The position numbers and the translations under genes are program-made. From Rhodomicrobium sp. R_RK_3 (GTDB lineage Bacteria > Pseudomonadota > Alphaproteobacteria > Rhizobiales > Rhodomicrobiaceae): DNA of 64,000 nucleotides. Of this stretch, positions 12,294-19,798 are shown in pieces (within the stretch, counting starts at the first letter, position 1; every line of letters starts with the position of its first letter). The notes under the pieces were generated by a model. The model was not told the origin of the DNA. It saw nothing but the letters and a program-made list of their open reading frames with translations, and searched no databases. The stretch spans positions 106,700 through 170,699 of the forward strand of contig NZ_MWLK01000031.1 in the NCBI RefSeq assembly GCF_002198715.1. Reading direction: 5' to 3'.

Positions 12294-12389
12294 ATGTCGG
12301 TGCGCCACGGCACACCAGCCCGTCGCGCTGTGTGTCGAGCGGATCGTTCAATGTCCCGCTCCCCCTGTGTTCCACCTCGTACCCAGTAG
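12294..12389 (+). CDS. Candidate short leader reading frame before alpA
   Basis: A 31-codon ATG-TAG frame between int and the AlpA-like gene. It is preceded by a perfect AAGGAGG (12276-12282), a better ribosome site than most genes of the element have, but the spacing of 11 bp is long. The peptide is Arg/Cys/Pro-rich and not recognised. It may be a leader peptide or simply noncoding. Confidence 0.25.
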   Translation: MSVRHGTPARRAVCRADRSMSRSPCVPPRTQ

Positions 12390-12398
12390 GAGCTCGAT

Positions 12399-12614
12399 AT
12401 GGCTGATGCGCCACTGCGCAAATTTTTGCGCCTGCCCGCGGTAGAAGCGGCAATCGGAAAAAAGAAATCGTGGCTTTACCGCGCCGTTGAGGCAGGCGAG
12501 TTTCCGCGCCCCATCAAGATCGGATCGGCAACCGTTGTGTGGGACGCCGCCGAAATCGGCGCGTGGCAGGCGCAGCGCATCGCTGAGCGCGATCAGGCCG
12601 CCGCCGATGCGTGA
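12399..12614 (+). CDS. AlpA-family DNA-binding regulator (excisionase-like)
   Basis: A 71-residue MerR-like winged-helix protein. The pattern (FLRLPAVEAAIGKKKSWLYRAVEAGEFPRPIKIG, then VVWDAAEIGAWQAQRIAER) is typical of AlpA regulators. In P4-type elements these stimulate integrase expression or act as recombination directionality factors. Located between the integrase and helicase genes, it is the expected switch for excision and replication of the element. GTAGGAGC precedes the ATG. Confidence 0.85.
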   Translation: MADAPLRKFLRLPAVEAAIGKKKSWLYRAVEAGEFPRPIKIGSATVVWDAAEIGAWQAQRIAERDQAAADA

Positions 12615-12750
12615 CCCTCTAGACACGGCAACGCCGCCGCGGGCGCGATCCCGGGCGGCGCTGGCAGGCATATATCGGCAGACGAGCCCCGCCAAAATAA
12701 CTGCGACGCTGGCTGACGTCAATCCGCGTAGATCTGGGCGGGGGCGCTGA
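12607..12750 (+). CDS. Small frame overlapping the alpA stop
   Basis: A 47-codon frame whose ATG (12607) overlaps the end of the AlpA-like gene and which ends 4 bp before the helicase start. The peptide is basic (MRDPLDTATPPRARSR at its start) and unrecognised. The tight packing suggests translational coupling across the three genes, but coding is not proven. Confidence 0.3.
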   Translation: MRDPLDTATPPRARSRAALAGIYRQTSPAKITATLADVNPRRSGRGR

Positions 12751-12754
12751 GCGC

Positions 12755-14527
12755 ATGCTCGACGATTCGGAGTTGGACCGCCTCGCGTTCGAGGCGGCGG
12801 CGGCGGCGATGGTTGCGTCGAGGCCACGCAAGCGCAGTGGCAAGGCTGTGGCGCCCGAGGGCCAGATCGAGGCAGCGCGGGAATTGGCGCGGGGCCGCGA
12901 GGACGAAATCGCCCGGTTATGCGGCGTGTGGGGCGGCTCAGACGGATCAACGGAGATCCTGGCGCTGATCGCGGCGGCTCATCCGGCCGAGCAAAACGGG
13001 GGGATCGCCGATATGGATCTCGCCGGGGCGGCCGAAATGGTGCTGTGGCGCGTCAAGATGCGCGATGAGTTCAAGGCCAAGGCCGAGGCGAAGCCGGCAC
13101 CGGCAAAGGCCCCGGAGGCGAAGCGGCCGCGCGGGCGCTCGAGGACGGCCGACTCGGTGTCGCAACCCGACCGCGTTGCCGCGCCGCCAGCGCTCCATGG
13201 CGAGATCGTCGGCACCGTCTCTCAAGATGCTATCGCAACTGCATTTGTCGGGACGGCGGACGGGCGCCTACTGTACTGCCACAGCGAAGGCCGATGGTTT
13301 TTTTGGGAGGGGCATTGGTGGCACAAAGATGAGCGCCAGCTCGCCTTTCATTTCGCGCGAAAAGTGGCCCGCGAGCTGTCGGAGCGGCTGGGTGACGATG
13401 ATCAAAAGGCGATTCGGCGGGCAACATTCGCAGCCGGCGTCGAGCGGTTTGCTCGGTCCGACCCGTTTGTAGCGCGCACGGCCAGCGATTGGGACCGCGA
13501 CCCTTGGCTACTCGGAACGCCGGGCGGCACTGTCGACCTCAAGACGGGCGTTCTGCGGCCTGGTGATCCCGCTGACGGTATCACCAGGGTGACTGCTATT
13601 CCGCCTGCCGACAAAGCAAATTGCCCGATCTGGCGAACGTTTCTGAGGGAGGCCACGGCCGGGGATGGTGAGCTCGTGCGCTACCTCGCCCAGATCTGCG
13701 GATATTGTCTCACTGGCGTTGTCCGCGAACACATCCTGCTGTTCCTCTACGGGCCGGGCGGAAATGGCAAAACGACGTTCCTGCGCGTGCTCACGGACAT
13801 CCTTGCTGCGTATGCGATGATGGCGCCCATGACGACGTTCACGGCCGCGCCATACGATCAGCATCCGACTGACCTGGCGATGCTGCGCGGTGCCCGTCTC
13901 GTCACAGCAATTGAGACGGAAAGCGGCCGCGCATGGGCCGAGGCGCGCATTAAACAGGTGACGGGCGCCGACCCCATAACGGCGCGGTTTATGCGCCAAG
14001 ACTTTTTCACCTATGTGCCCCAGTTCAAGCTGCTGACCGGCGGCAACCACGTGCCGACGTTACGGAACGTTGACGATGCGATTAGGCGACGCGTCCGAAT
14101 CATCCCGTTTCAGCACAAGCCGGTGACGGCGGATACGGCACTGCCGGAAAAGTTGCGTGGCGAGTATCCCGCTATACTCCGTTGGATGATCGAAGGCTGC
14201 GCTGACTGGCTCGCCAACGGCCTCGTTCTGCCGGCTAGCGTGGCAAGCGAGACGGCGACTTACCTGGACACGCAGGCGGCCGTCTCGGAGCCGTTCGCGG
14301 AGTGGCTAAAGGAGTGCTGCGAGCTGGCGCCGGGCGGCACCCGCTTTGAGGCGTTTGCCGCCCACCTCTTCGACTCTTGGCGCGCGTTTGCATCGAACGC
14401 AGGTATCGATTCTGGCAGTCAAAAAGCGTTTGCAAAATCGCTTGAAAATGCGGGCTGTGTCTCGCATCGAGGCGCGAAGGGCGTTCGTAAGTGGCTGGGA
14501 ATACAGCTGAAAATTTCGCTTGGGTGA
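12755..14527 (+). CDS. Phage/plasmid D5-type SF3 helicase (P4-alpha-like C-terminal part)
   Basis: A 590-residue replicative helicase of the D5/P4 primase-helicase type. Residues 1-150 are charged and low-complexity, and I see no zinc-finger or primase catalytic motifs there. From about 155 a D5_N-type domain is visible (FFWEGHWWHKDERQLAFHFARKVA, LLGTPGGTVDLKTGVLRPGDP), then the SF3 ATPase with Walker A GPGGNGKTTF near residue 335, a Walker B-like segment LVTAIETESG and sensor KLLTGGNHVPTLRNVDDAIRRRVRIIPF. It probably unwinds the element's origin. The stop codon lies inside the left arm of the inverted repeat at 14522-14629. Confidence 0.9.
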   Translation: MLDDSELDRLAFEAAAAAMVASRPRKRSGKAVAPEGQIEAARELARGREDEIARLCGVWGGSDGSTEILALIAAAHPAEQNGGIADMDLAGAAEMVLWRVKMRDEFKAKAEAKPAPAKAPEAKRPRGRSRTADSVSQPDRVAAPPALHGEIVGTVSQDAIATAFVGTADGRLLYCHSEGRWFFWEGHWWHKDERQLAFHFARKVARELSERLGDDDQKAIRRATFAAGVERFARSDPFVARTASDWDRDPWLLGTPGGTVDLKTGVLRPGDPADGITRVTAIPPADKANCPIWRTFLREATAGDGELVRYLAQICGYCLTGVVREHILLFLYGPGGNGKTTFLRVLTDILAAYAMMAPMTTFTAAPYDQHPTDLAMLRGARLVTAIETESGRAWAEARIKQVTGADPITARFMRQDFFTYVPQFKLLTGGNHVPTLRNVDDAIRRRVRIIPFQHKPVTADTALPEKLRGEYPAILRWMIEGCADWLANGLVLPASVASETATYLDTQAAVSEPFAEWLKECCELAPGGTRFEAFAAHLFDSWRAFASNAGIDSGSQKAFAKSLENAGCVSHRGAKGVRKWLGIQLKISLG

Positions 14528-14629
14528 CGCATATGACGCATGGTGACGCATTTTCCGCTTATACGCTCACGTACGCGCGTATGAGGCGATAACCGGGGAA
14601 TGCGTCACCATGCGTCATATGCGTCACCC
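14522..14629. repeat. 31-bp perfect inverted repeat with six TGACGCA iterons (candidate origin)
   Basis: Left arm 14522-14552 and right arm 14599-14629 are exact reverse complements over 31 bp, separated by 46 bp. Each arm has three TGACGCA units (left starts 14525, 14535, 14545; the right arm mirrors them). The spacer holds a smaller palindrome, ATACGC (14561-14566) with GCGTAT (14577-14582). The left arm overlaps the helicase stop. Symmetric iterons beside a P4-type helicase suggest a replication origin or partition/incompatibility site; an extended transcription attenuator is the alternative, but there is no T-run. Confidence 0.8.
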
Positions 14630-14659
14630 GGCGGGCATAAGGAGTGAAAGGACGCGAGC

Positions 14660-14989
14660 ATGAACGAGCAAGGCAGATTGTTGACCGTGAACCATGTGCC
14701 GGCGGCGCCGGGCTACAAGGTCATCAAGAACATTGATGTGCAGGAAATGCAGGCGCTGCTGAACGATCCGCGCCGCTGGCCGTCCTGGCCATGCCGCGAC
14801 GTTATCGCCTGGCGAATTGAGCATCGCCGCAGCCAGGCCGGCGACGGCTTTGACGCGGTGACGCCCATCACCGTCATCGGCGACGACAGTGGCGCGATCC
14901 TGTGCCCTGACGGCAGCGTCGATGACGAAGGAACCAAGTTCGAGACCATGAGGCATTTTCTGACGGCGAGGCTCGTTGGACATGGGTGA
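14660..14989 (+). CDS. Hypothetical protein of the element
   Basis: A 109-residue soluble protein, unrecognised. It starts with ATG after an AAAGGACGCGAGC leader. Features are a Trp-rich segment (RRWPSWPCRDVIAWRIEHRR) and an acidic beta-like stretch (TVIGDDSGAILCPDGSVDDEG). It follows the iteron repeat and overlaps the next small gene, so the small genes here are likely one transcript. Confidence 0.55.
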   Translation: MNEQGRLLTVNHVPAAPGYKVIKNIDVQEMQALLNDPRRWPSWPCRDVIAWRIEHRRSQAGDGFDAVTPITVIGDDSGAILCPDGSVDDEGTKFETMRHFLTARLVGHG

Positions 14990-15209
14990 CAGGATGCAGA
15001 TCAACGAACCAGCCGCCGAGCGCATCGCCGGCGCGATCGTGATGCTGGCCTATCGCCACGAACCGCTGGCCAGCTCCGCCTCGATGGCAGCCGGCGCGCT
15101 GCTGGCAGCCATCAATCTCAAGCTTGCCTCAGCGAGCGCGGCGGAGACTGCGGCCTGGCTCGATGAAGTCGGCGCCGCGCTGATCGAGCAAGCGCTCGCC
15201 GGTGGCTGA
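14982..15209 (+). CDS. Small hypothetical protein of the element
   Basis: About 75 residues, Ala-rich and predicted helical (RIAGAIVMLAYRHEPL, SMAAGALLAAINLKLASAS). The start could be 14982 or 14994. It overlaps the preceding gene by 8 bp. Its helix pattern resembles the later 81-residue protein at 15389, which also has a VGRRVAAVILRML-type helix; the two may be distant relatives. No function can be given. Confidence 0.5.
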   Translation: MGDRMQINEPAAERIAGAIVMLAYRHEPLASSASMAAGALLAAINLKLASASAAETAAWLDEVGAALIEQALAGG

Positions 15210-15231
15210 GTTGTGGGCCCGGGGGGATGCC

Positions 15232-15309
15232 AAGCTTTTTCGTCGCCAAGCCATGACCGGCGCGCATCCTGCATTTGCACCGAAAGCGATTTTCGAAGGG
15301 GGAGATCAA
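15232..15309 (+). repeat. 78-bp dispersed repeat, copy 1
   Basis: Aligns without gaps to 20796-20873, with the shared cores CTTTTTCG, TGACCGGCGCGCATCCTG and GGGAGATCAA and roughly three quarters of positions identical. A third, shorter match (GGGGGGATGC-ACAAGCTTTT) is at 17154-17175. It sits between two small genes of the element. Confidence 0.6.
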
Positions 15310-15388
15310 TTTTCCCCCGAAGGGGGAAACGATGCCAAAAACGATGCCGTCCGAAGGAAGATCAAATTTTGATGATGAGAAAAAAACC

Positions 15389-15634
15389 ATGAGCCAGCAG
15401 TCGGATGTAGGCCGCCGCGTTGCCGCCGTCATTTTGCGGATGTTGGCGAGGCTCGAGCGGGAGCATGGCCTCGCCGCCGCAGACCTCGCCGCTGGCGCCA
15501 TGGAAGCTGGGATTTTGCATCACCTCGGCGCTAAAGGTTTTCCGGCGACGGCGAGCTTCGCGGCCAACACGGCCGAGGGGATCTTGTTGAAAACCTTGAC
15601 GGAAGGCGTTGCCAGCAACGGGCGTCCGCATTGA
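15389..15634 (+). CDS. Small hypothetical protein of the element
   Basis: An 81-residue helical protein starting MSQQSDVGRRVAAVILRML. The frame is open upstream to 15275, but that part is the dispersed repeat, so the ATG at 15389 is preferred, with GATGAGAAAAAAACC upstream. A GILHHLGAKGFP turn divides two helical halves. It is followed by a terminator before the capsid gene. Function unknown. Confidence 0.5.
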   Translation: MSQQSDVGRRVAAVILRMLARLEREHGLAAADLAAGAMEAGILHHLGAKGFPATASFAANTAEGILLKTLTEGVASNGRPH

Positions 15635-15688
15635 CGGCGGGACTTGAGCGGTGCAGATTTGATTCGCTCATTGACGACCCTTTAGGCG

Positions 15689-15727
15689 CCCCGGCGCGCG
15701 CGGGATGCCCGCGCCGGGGTTCTCTTT
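15689..15727 (+). terminator. Rho-independent terminator before the capsid gene
   Basis: A perfect 10-bp stem (CCCCGGCGCG, 15689-15698, with CGCGCCGGGG, 15710-15719) followed by TTCTCTTT. It separates the replication/small-gene block from the capsid gene, so the capsid gene probably has its own promoter or depends on antitermination. Confidence 0.7.
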
Positions 15728-15787
15728 GAATCTCATGAGCAACGATGCGGACTTCGCCAGTGGGACGCTGCGCGGGGAACCTGCGGG

Positions 15788-17125
15788 ATGCAGAGCCATC
15801 GCCACCCCCCTGTGATTTACCCGCTCCACGCGGGCGAGCGAAACGCCGGCGGGATGCTGGACGCCGCGAGCCAGGCGCGAGCTGACGCAAGACCGCAATC
15901 CATGACTTTCCAAAATCGTGAACAGCGCCCGGCGCTGGCCTCCGTTTTTCCTGAAATCAAAGCCGCCATCGACGAAAATTCGAAGGCCTTCGACGAATAC
16001 CGATCGACGAGCCAAGCAATCCAGGCCGACCTGGTCGACCGCATAGAGACGATCGAGGCTAAGGGGGCAAACCCCAGAAATCCCGGCGCGGGCGGCGATG
16101 CCGAAGCCCGCGAGCACAAAGCGAGGTTTGAGGCTTGGCTCCGGAAGCCCAGCGATCCTCGAACGATCTCTGCACTCGGCGAATTTCAAGACGGGCTCGC
16201 TAAGAAGGACATGACCATCGGAAGCGATCCGAACGGCGGATTCGCCGTCCCGCAGCAGATCGCCGCTGACATCGAACGCCTCGAGCTGAAACTTTCGCCG
16301 GTGCGCCGCCTCGTGAAGATCGTGCAGGCGGGAACTTCCGACTTTCATCACATCGTCAGTGTTGGCGGAACGGAAAGCGGCTGGTCGAGCGAGACCGGCA
16401 CGCGCTCGGCGACAGCGACGCCGCAGCTGCGCGACGTCGCGCCGACGCAGGGTGAGCTCTACGCTTATCCGACAGTTAGCAACTGGTCTTTGGACGACGT
16501 CTTTTTTGATCTTTCGGCGTTCCTGACCGAGGAGATAGCAACCGAATTCGCCTTCCAGGAAGGTCTCGCGGTTATCAGCGGCAACGGATCCAACAGGCCT
16601 ACTGGGATGCTGAACACCACTCCGGTGCTGACCGCCGACGGCGCCTCGCCGCTGCGCGCGCAGGATGCGTACCAATATGTCAATTCGGACGCCGATGTGG
16701 ACGATTCGCCTGCGCCGATCGGCATTAGCGCCAATGCCCTCATCGATCTCGTTTACACTGTCAACAGCGCTTACCGGTCGAATGCCAACTGGATCATGAA
16801 CAGCGCCACGGCCGGCGCCATCCGCAAGCTGAAGACTGCCGATGGCCGGTATATCTGGGGCGATTCCCTGATTGTCGGTCAGCCGGCGTCGCTGCTCGGC
16901 TATCCGGTGGAAATCATGGAGCAGATGCCGGACATCGGCGCCAACGCGTTCCCTGTCGGGTTCGGTGATTTCAGGCGCGGTTATCTACTCATGGACCGCG
17001 TAGGCTTGCGCATCACGCGCGACGAGGTGACGACGCCTGGTCTGACCAAATTCTATGTGCGCCGCCGCGAGGGCGGCAGGCCGCTGAACAATGATGCGGT
17101 GAAATTTCTTCGCACGATCCAGTAG
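15788..17125 (+). CDS. HK97-fold phage major capsid protein
   Basis: Forms phage heads. The 445 residues (or 407 from the ATG at 15902) follow the HK97 layout: an N-terminal coiled coil (FPEIKAAIDENSKAFDEYR to about residue 95) equivalent to the scaffold-like delta domain, a low-complexity linker, then the shell domain with GGFAVPQQIAADI, the E-loop region (SSETGTRSATATPQL), EGLAVISGNGSNRPTGML, NWIMNSATAGAIRKLKTADGRY, LLGYPVEIMEQMPDIG and the C-terminal strand GLRITRDEVTTPG. A GGGGAA site precedes ATG 15788. No protease, portal or terminase gene is adjacent, which is unusual, because the delta domain is normally removed by a neighbouring prohead protease. Confidence 0.93.
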   Translation: MQSHRHPPVIYPLHAGERNAGGMLDAASQARADARPQSMTFQNREQRPALASVFPEIKAAIDENSKAFDEYRSTSQAIQADLVDRIETIEAKGANPRNPGAGGDAEAREHKARFEAWLRKPSDPRTISALGEFQDGLAKKDMTIGSDPNGGFAVPQQIAADIERLELKLSPVRRLVKIVQAGTSDFHHIVSVGGTESGWSSETGTRSATATPQLRDVAPTQGELYAYPTVSNWSLDDVFFDLSAFLTEEIATEFAFQEGLAVISGNGSNRPTGMLNTTPVLTADGASPLRAQDAYQYVNSDADVDDSPAPIGISANALIDLVYTVNSAYRSNANWIMNSATAGAIRKLKTADGRYIWGDSLIVGQPASLLGYPVEIMEQMPDIGANAFPVGFGDFRRGYLLMDRVGLRITRDEVTTPGLTKFYVRRREGGRPLNNDAVKFLRTIQ

Positions 17126-17257
17126 TTAGCTGGCATCGGCGCGTCGCGGCGACGGGGGGATGCACAAGCTTTTCCCCGTCGCCTCGGACACCGGCGTGAG
17201 ACTGCAAAAACTCTAAACCGTAAGAATTTCGCGTTTTGCGTGTAAGGAATCCCCCTC

Positions 17258-17845
17258 ATGACCATGGCACGCTGGCAGTCGACCATCGTCGACAGCAAAG
17301 GCAATGTGCTGCCCGCCGCACAGATTACCGTTCGGCGCGAAGTACCGGGCGCGCCGCTGGCTCGGATCTATTCCGACCGGTCCGGCGCAACGCCGCTCGG
17401 CAATCCGTTCCCGGCCGATAGCGAGGGTTTTGCCGCCTTCCATGCGCCGGGCGGGGCTTATCGGATTACGGCCCAGCTCGGCACCGTGTCGCGGACCTGG
17501 CGCTATGTCGCCATGGGCCTCATGGCCGAGCGGGACTTCGTCGATGCATTCCTGCCACGCGGCGCATGGGCGGGCGGCACGACCTACGCGCAGAATGATC
17601 TCGTTTCGCATGACGGCTTCGCTTTCGTCTCGAACGGGAGCGGCAATGTCGGGAACGAGCCGCAAGTGTCTGGCTCGCCTGCGGCGCCTTCATCGGATGC
17701 CGACTGGACGCATGTCGGGACGATGGGAACGAGCGGCGCGGACGGTGCGCCCGGCGCCTCCGATGTGGTCGGCACTTCGACATCATCGGTTGCCATCGGG
17801 ACCGGCACGAAAGCGTTCACCGTGGCGGAGACGGATCGGGGCTGA
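17258..17845 (+). CDS. Tail-fibre-like protein, N-terminal half ended by in-frame TGA
   Basis: Starts at ATG 17258 after TAAGGA. Residues 1-75 are a beta-sandwich of the kind that begins many phage tail-fibre or appendage proteins (WQSTIVDSKGNVLPAAQITV, RIYSDRSGATPLGNPFPAD, APGGAYRITA). Residues 100-130 hold a carbohydrate-binding-like motif (GAWAGGTTYAQNDLVSHDGF). A short collagen-like GTSGADGAPGAS follows, then VAIGTGTKAFTVAETDRG and the stop TGA (17843-17845). The same frame continues open past this TGA to 18457 with sequence that completes the domain, so this is probably the front half of a gene broken by one TGG-to-TGA change. Confidence 0.75.
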   Translation: MTMARWQSTIVDSKGNVLPAAQITVRREVPGAPLARIYSDRSGATPLGNPFPADSEGFAAFHAPGGAYRITAQLGTVSRTWRYVAMGLMAERDFVDAFLPRGAWAGGTTYAQNDLVSHDGFAFVSNGSGNVGNEPQVSGSPAAPSSDADWTHVGTMGTSGADGAPGASDVVGTSTSSVAIGTGTKAFTVAETDRG

Positions 17846-18457
17846 GGCGTCGGCGCTCGATTGCGCGCAAGCAGCGCCGCAAATCCGTCTGTGAACTTCA
17901 TGGAAGGCGTCATCACCAGCTATAGCGGGACGGCGCTCGAAGTGCTCGTCGATCTCATCGGCGGCGGCGGAACGCACGCTGACTGGACCTTCAGCATCGC
18001 CGGCCAGCGGGGCATGCAGGGCGAGCAAGGGGAACAGGGGGAGCAGGGCGAGCAAGGCGCGTCTGGCGCCGACGCTCCCATCATCGTCTCGTTGCAAGTC
18101 TATCTCGCCAATGAGAATGTCGTCATCTCGAATGCAGCTGGTGGCGTTGCCTTCCGCGTTCCGGCTGATCTGGACGGGTTCGAACTTGCCGGCGTCGGTG
18201 CATCGGTGGCGACGCCCGGCACGACCGGAAATCTTGACATTCAGGTTCGGAACGCCATGCAGGCGGCCGACATGCTCTCGACAGCCATGAGGATTGAGAG
18301 CGGCGAGAGCGGTACGCAGACGAGCGCGCAGCCCGGCACGATTGACACGGCGAACGATGACGTCGCGACCGGCGATCTGATCGTGATCGACGTCGACACG
18401 GTGCAATCCTCGCCGCCAATGGGGCTGATCGTGGATTTGAAGTTTGAGGCTTCGTGA
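17846..18457 (+). pseudogene. Continuation of the tail-fibre-like gene after the TGA
   Basis: Same frame as the preceding entry. It reads GVGARLRASSAANPS, then FMEGVITSYSGTALEVLVD, which completes the strand-rich domain cut by the TGA. A collagen-like run follows (GMQGEQGEQGEQGEQGASG) and a C-terminal beta-rich part of about 120 residues ending in PPMGLIVDLKFEAS. The frame carries no further damage over about 200 codons, so the mutation is recent, the stop is read through, or the segment is expressed separately from an internal start such as ATG 17899. The stop overlaps the next gene's ATG (TGATG). Confidence 0.7.
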
Positions 18458-19206
18458 TGATGCAACCGCGCATTGTTCATGTACGGCGTCGCCCACGGCC
18501 TGCGCCGCTACCGGCTTCCATGAGATTTCTATATGCCGCAGACGGCGGTAGCGTCCTGCAAGTGGGCTACCCTGGCACGGCGTCAGATGCAGATCGAAGG
18601 CGTTTTACTCTGTCGTGTTGGGTAAGAAATCTCGCTGGTGACGATGGCACCGGCGCGGCGATCTTTGCACTTACCGGAGATTTCTCTGCCATTAGTCTTG
18701 CCGCCATTACCGGGTTGCAAGTTAGCTACGCTGCCGGCGGATTAGACGGAGCGATTTACTCTGGCATTCCTAATGACGTTTGGTCTCACTTTGTGTTTCA
18801 GCTCGACACATCGCAGGCAGTTGAAGCCGATAGGCTCAAAGTGTTCAAGGACAACGCCGAGATATTTCCGCTTGATCCGGTTGTCATGACGCAGAACCGG
18901 CTGTCGGCGTTCTTCCTTTCGGGTGCGGCTCTTAGCCTTGGTGCTCTCTTCCCCATAGCCGGAAAGCTGGCATTCGTGGACATATGCCCCGGCAACATTT
19001 ATGCGCCGTCGTCATTTGCTGCGGATGTCAGCGGCGTATGGTCAGCTCGGATGGCGCCTTCGGTGAGCTACGGCACCCTCGGCAGCAGATACGATGGCTC
19101 GGACGGTTTCAACGATACCAGCGGCAACGGCCTGCACCTGACGGATATCGGCAACCCTGACCCGACCGTCGCCTTGGATTTCGCGGACCTGCCGCCCTAT
19201 GCGTGA
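18457..19206 (+). CDS. LamG-like tail/appendage protein
   Basis: About 249 residues. After a basic Pro-rich start the protein has a concanavalin/LamG-like pattern (RRFTLSCWVRNL near residue 50, then YSGIPNDVWSHFVFQLDTS, LKVFKDNAEI) and ends with GSDGFNDTSGNGLHLTDIG, a motif seen in phage tail or virion-surface proteins. It is translationally coupled to the tail-fibre-like gene by a TGATG overlap, so it probably belongs to the same surface structure. The exact role is unknown. Confidence 0.65.
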   Translation: MMQPRIVHVRRRPRPAPLPASMRFLYAADGGSVLQVGYPGTASDADRRRFTLSCWVRNLAGDDGTGAAIFALTGDFSAISLAAITGLQVSYAAGGLDGAIYSGIPNDVWSHFVFQLDTSQAVEADRLKVFKDNAEIFPLDPVVMTQNRLSAFFLSGAALSLGALFPIAGKLAFVDICPGNIYAPSSFAADVSGVWSARMAPSVSYGTLGSRYDGSDGFNDTSGNGLHLTDIGNPDPTVALDFADLPPYA

Positions 19207-19223
19207 GCCGCTATCAAGAAAAC

Positions 19224-19253
19224 GCCGCCCGTGAGGCTTGCCTCACGGGCGGC
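19224..19253 (-). terminator. Terminator between convergent genes
   Basis: A perfect 13-bp stem (GCCGCCCGTGAGG with CCTCACGGGCGGC) and a CTTG loop. On the reverse strand it is followed by GTTTTCTT, so it ends the small reverse-strand gene; it may also stop forward transcripts from the LamG-like gene. Confidence 0.8.
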
Positions 19254-19267
19254 ACGGCCATCGGCGA

Positions 19268-19474
19268 TCAGTCGATGCAGGCTCGAAATGAATGGTCGAG
19301 CTCGCGCTCGATTTCCCCAACCAGGAATATCGCGCTGGCCACGTGCTCGCCGTTGTTCTGGCAGTCGGCCGCGCCAGCCAGCACGACACGCAGCGATTTG
19401 CTGAGCGACATGAGGCGGCTGGCGGCTTGCTCGTATTCGGCTTCGGATTGAGAGGGGAATTCGTCGGTCACCAT
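19268..19474 (-). CDS. Small hypothetical protein, reverse strand
   Basis: A 68-residue acidic, helical protein (MVTDEFPSQSEAEYEQAASRL at its start, cut to avoid a long run; later VVLAGAADCQNNGEHVASA and IERELDHSF). A longer start at 19498 would add eight residues. It faces the LamG-like gene across a strong terminator and is divergent from the ribbon-helix-helix gene, with about 90 bp between. The Gly-Glu-His and Asn-Asn residues give no recognisable motif. It may be a regulator or accessory of the divergent pair. Confidence 0.55.
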   Translation of the reverse strand: MVTDEFPSQSEAEYEQAASRLMSLSKSLRVVLAGAADCQNNGEHVASAIFLVGEIERELDHSFRACID

Positions 19475-19563
19475 CAGGATATCTCCACACACATCCACGT
19501 ATATCCACTAATGTGTACGCATAGGAAATTGTGGCGTCAATACGTAGTCATTATGCTGCTGGC

Positions 19564-19758
19564 ATGGCTACGAAACGCGACGAACAGCGAAGCAAGAAGC
19601 GCCTGCACTCCATGGCGATAAGGCTCGATGACGAGATGAAGGACGATCTGCGCGCCATTGCGGACGAGCAAGGGCGCCCCGTCGCGAACCTCATAGTTTT
19701 CGCATTGCGGGAATGGCTCGCGGACCAGCGGGCAAAAAAAAACCCGCCGCAGAGCTGA
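19564..19758 (+). CDS. Ribbon-helix-helix-like DNA-binding protein
   Basis: A 64-residue basic protein. The segment LHSMAIRLDDEMKDDLRAIA then QGRPVANLIVFALREWLAD fits the strand-helix-helix order of Arc/CopG proteins, which bind DNA as dimers and often repress their own promoter. It is divergent from the small reverse-strand gene, and the roughly 90-bp AT-rich space between them (19475-19563) probably holds both promoters. The C-terminus is Lys-rich, encoded by a run of nine adenines (19735-19743). Confidence 0.6.
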   Translation: MATKRDEQRSKKRLHSMAIRLDDEMKDDLRAIADEQGRPVANLIVFALREWLADQRAKKNPPQS

Positions 19759-19798
19759 TCCGCGACGGGCTTGGTTTTGGGCGCCACTGGCGGCGCTG

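Noticed and set aside
17143-17215. Third full copy of the 78-bp repeat
   Set aside because: Only the first part (GGGGGGATGC to CTTTT) and a short CACCGGCG stretch match, so it is treated as a partial or chance similarity.
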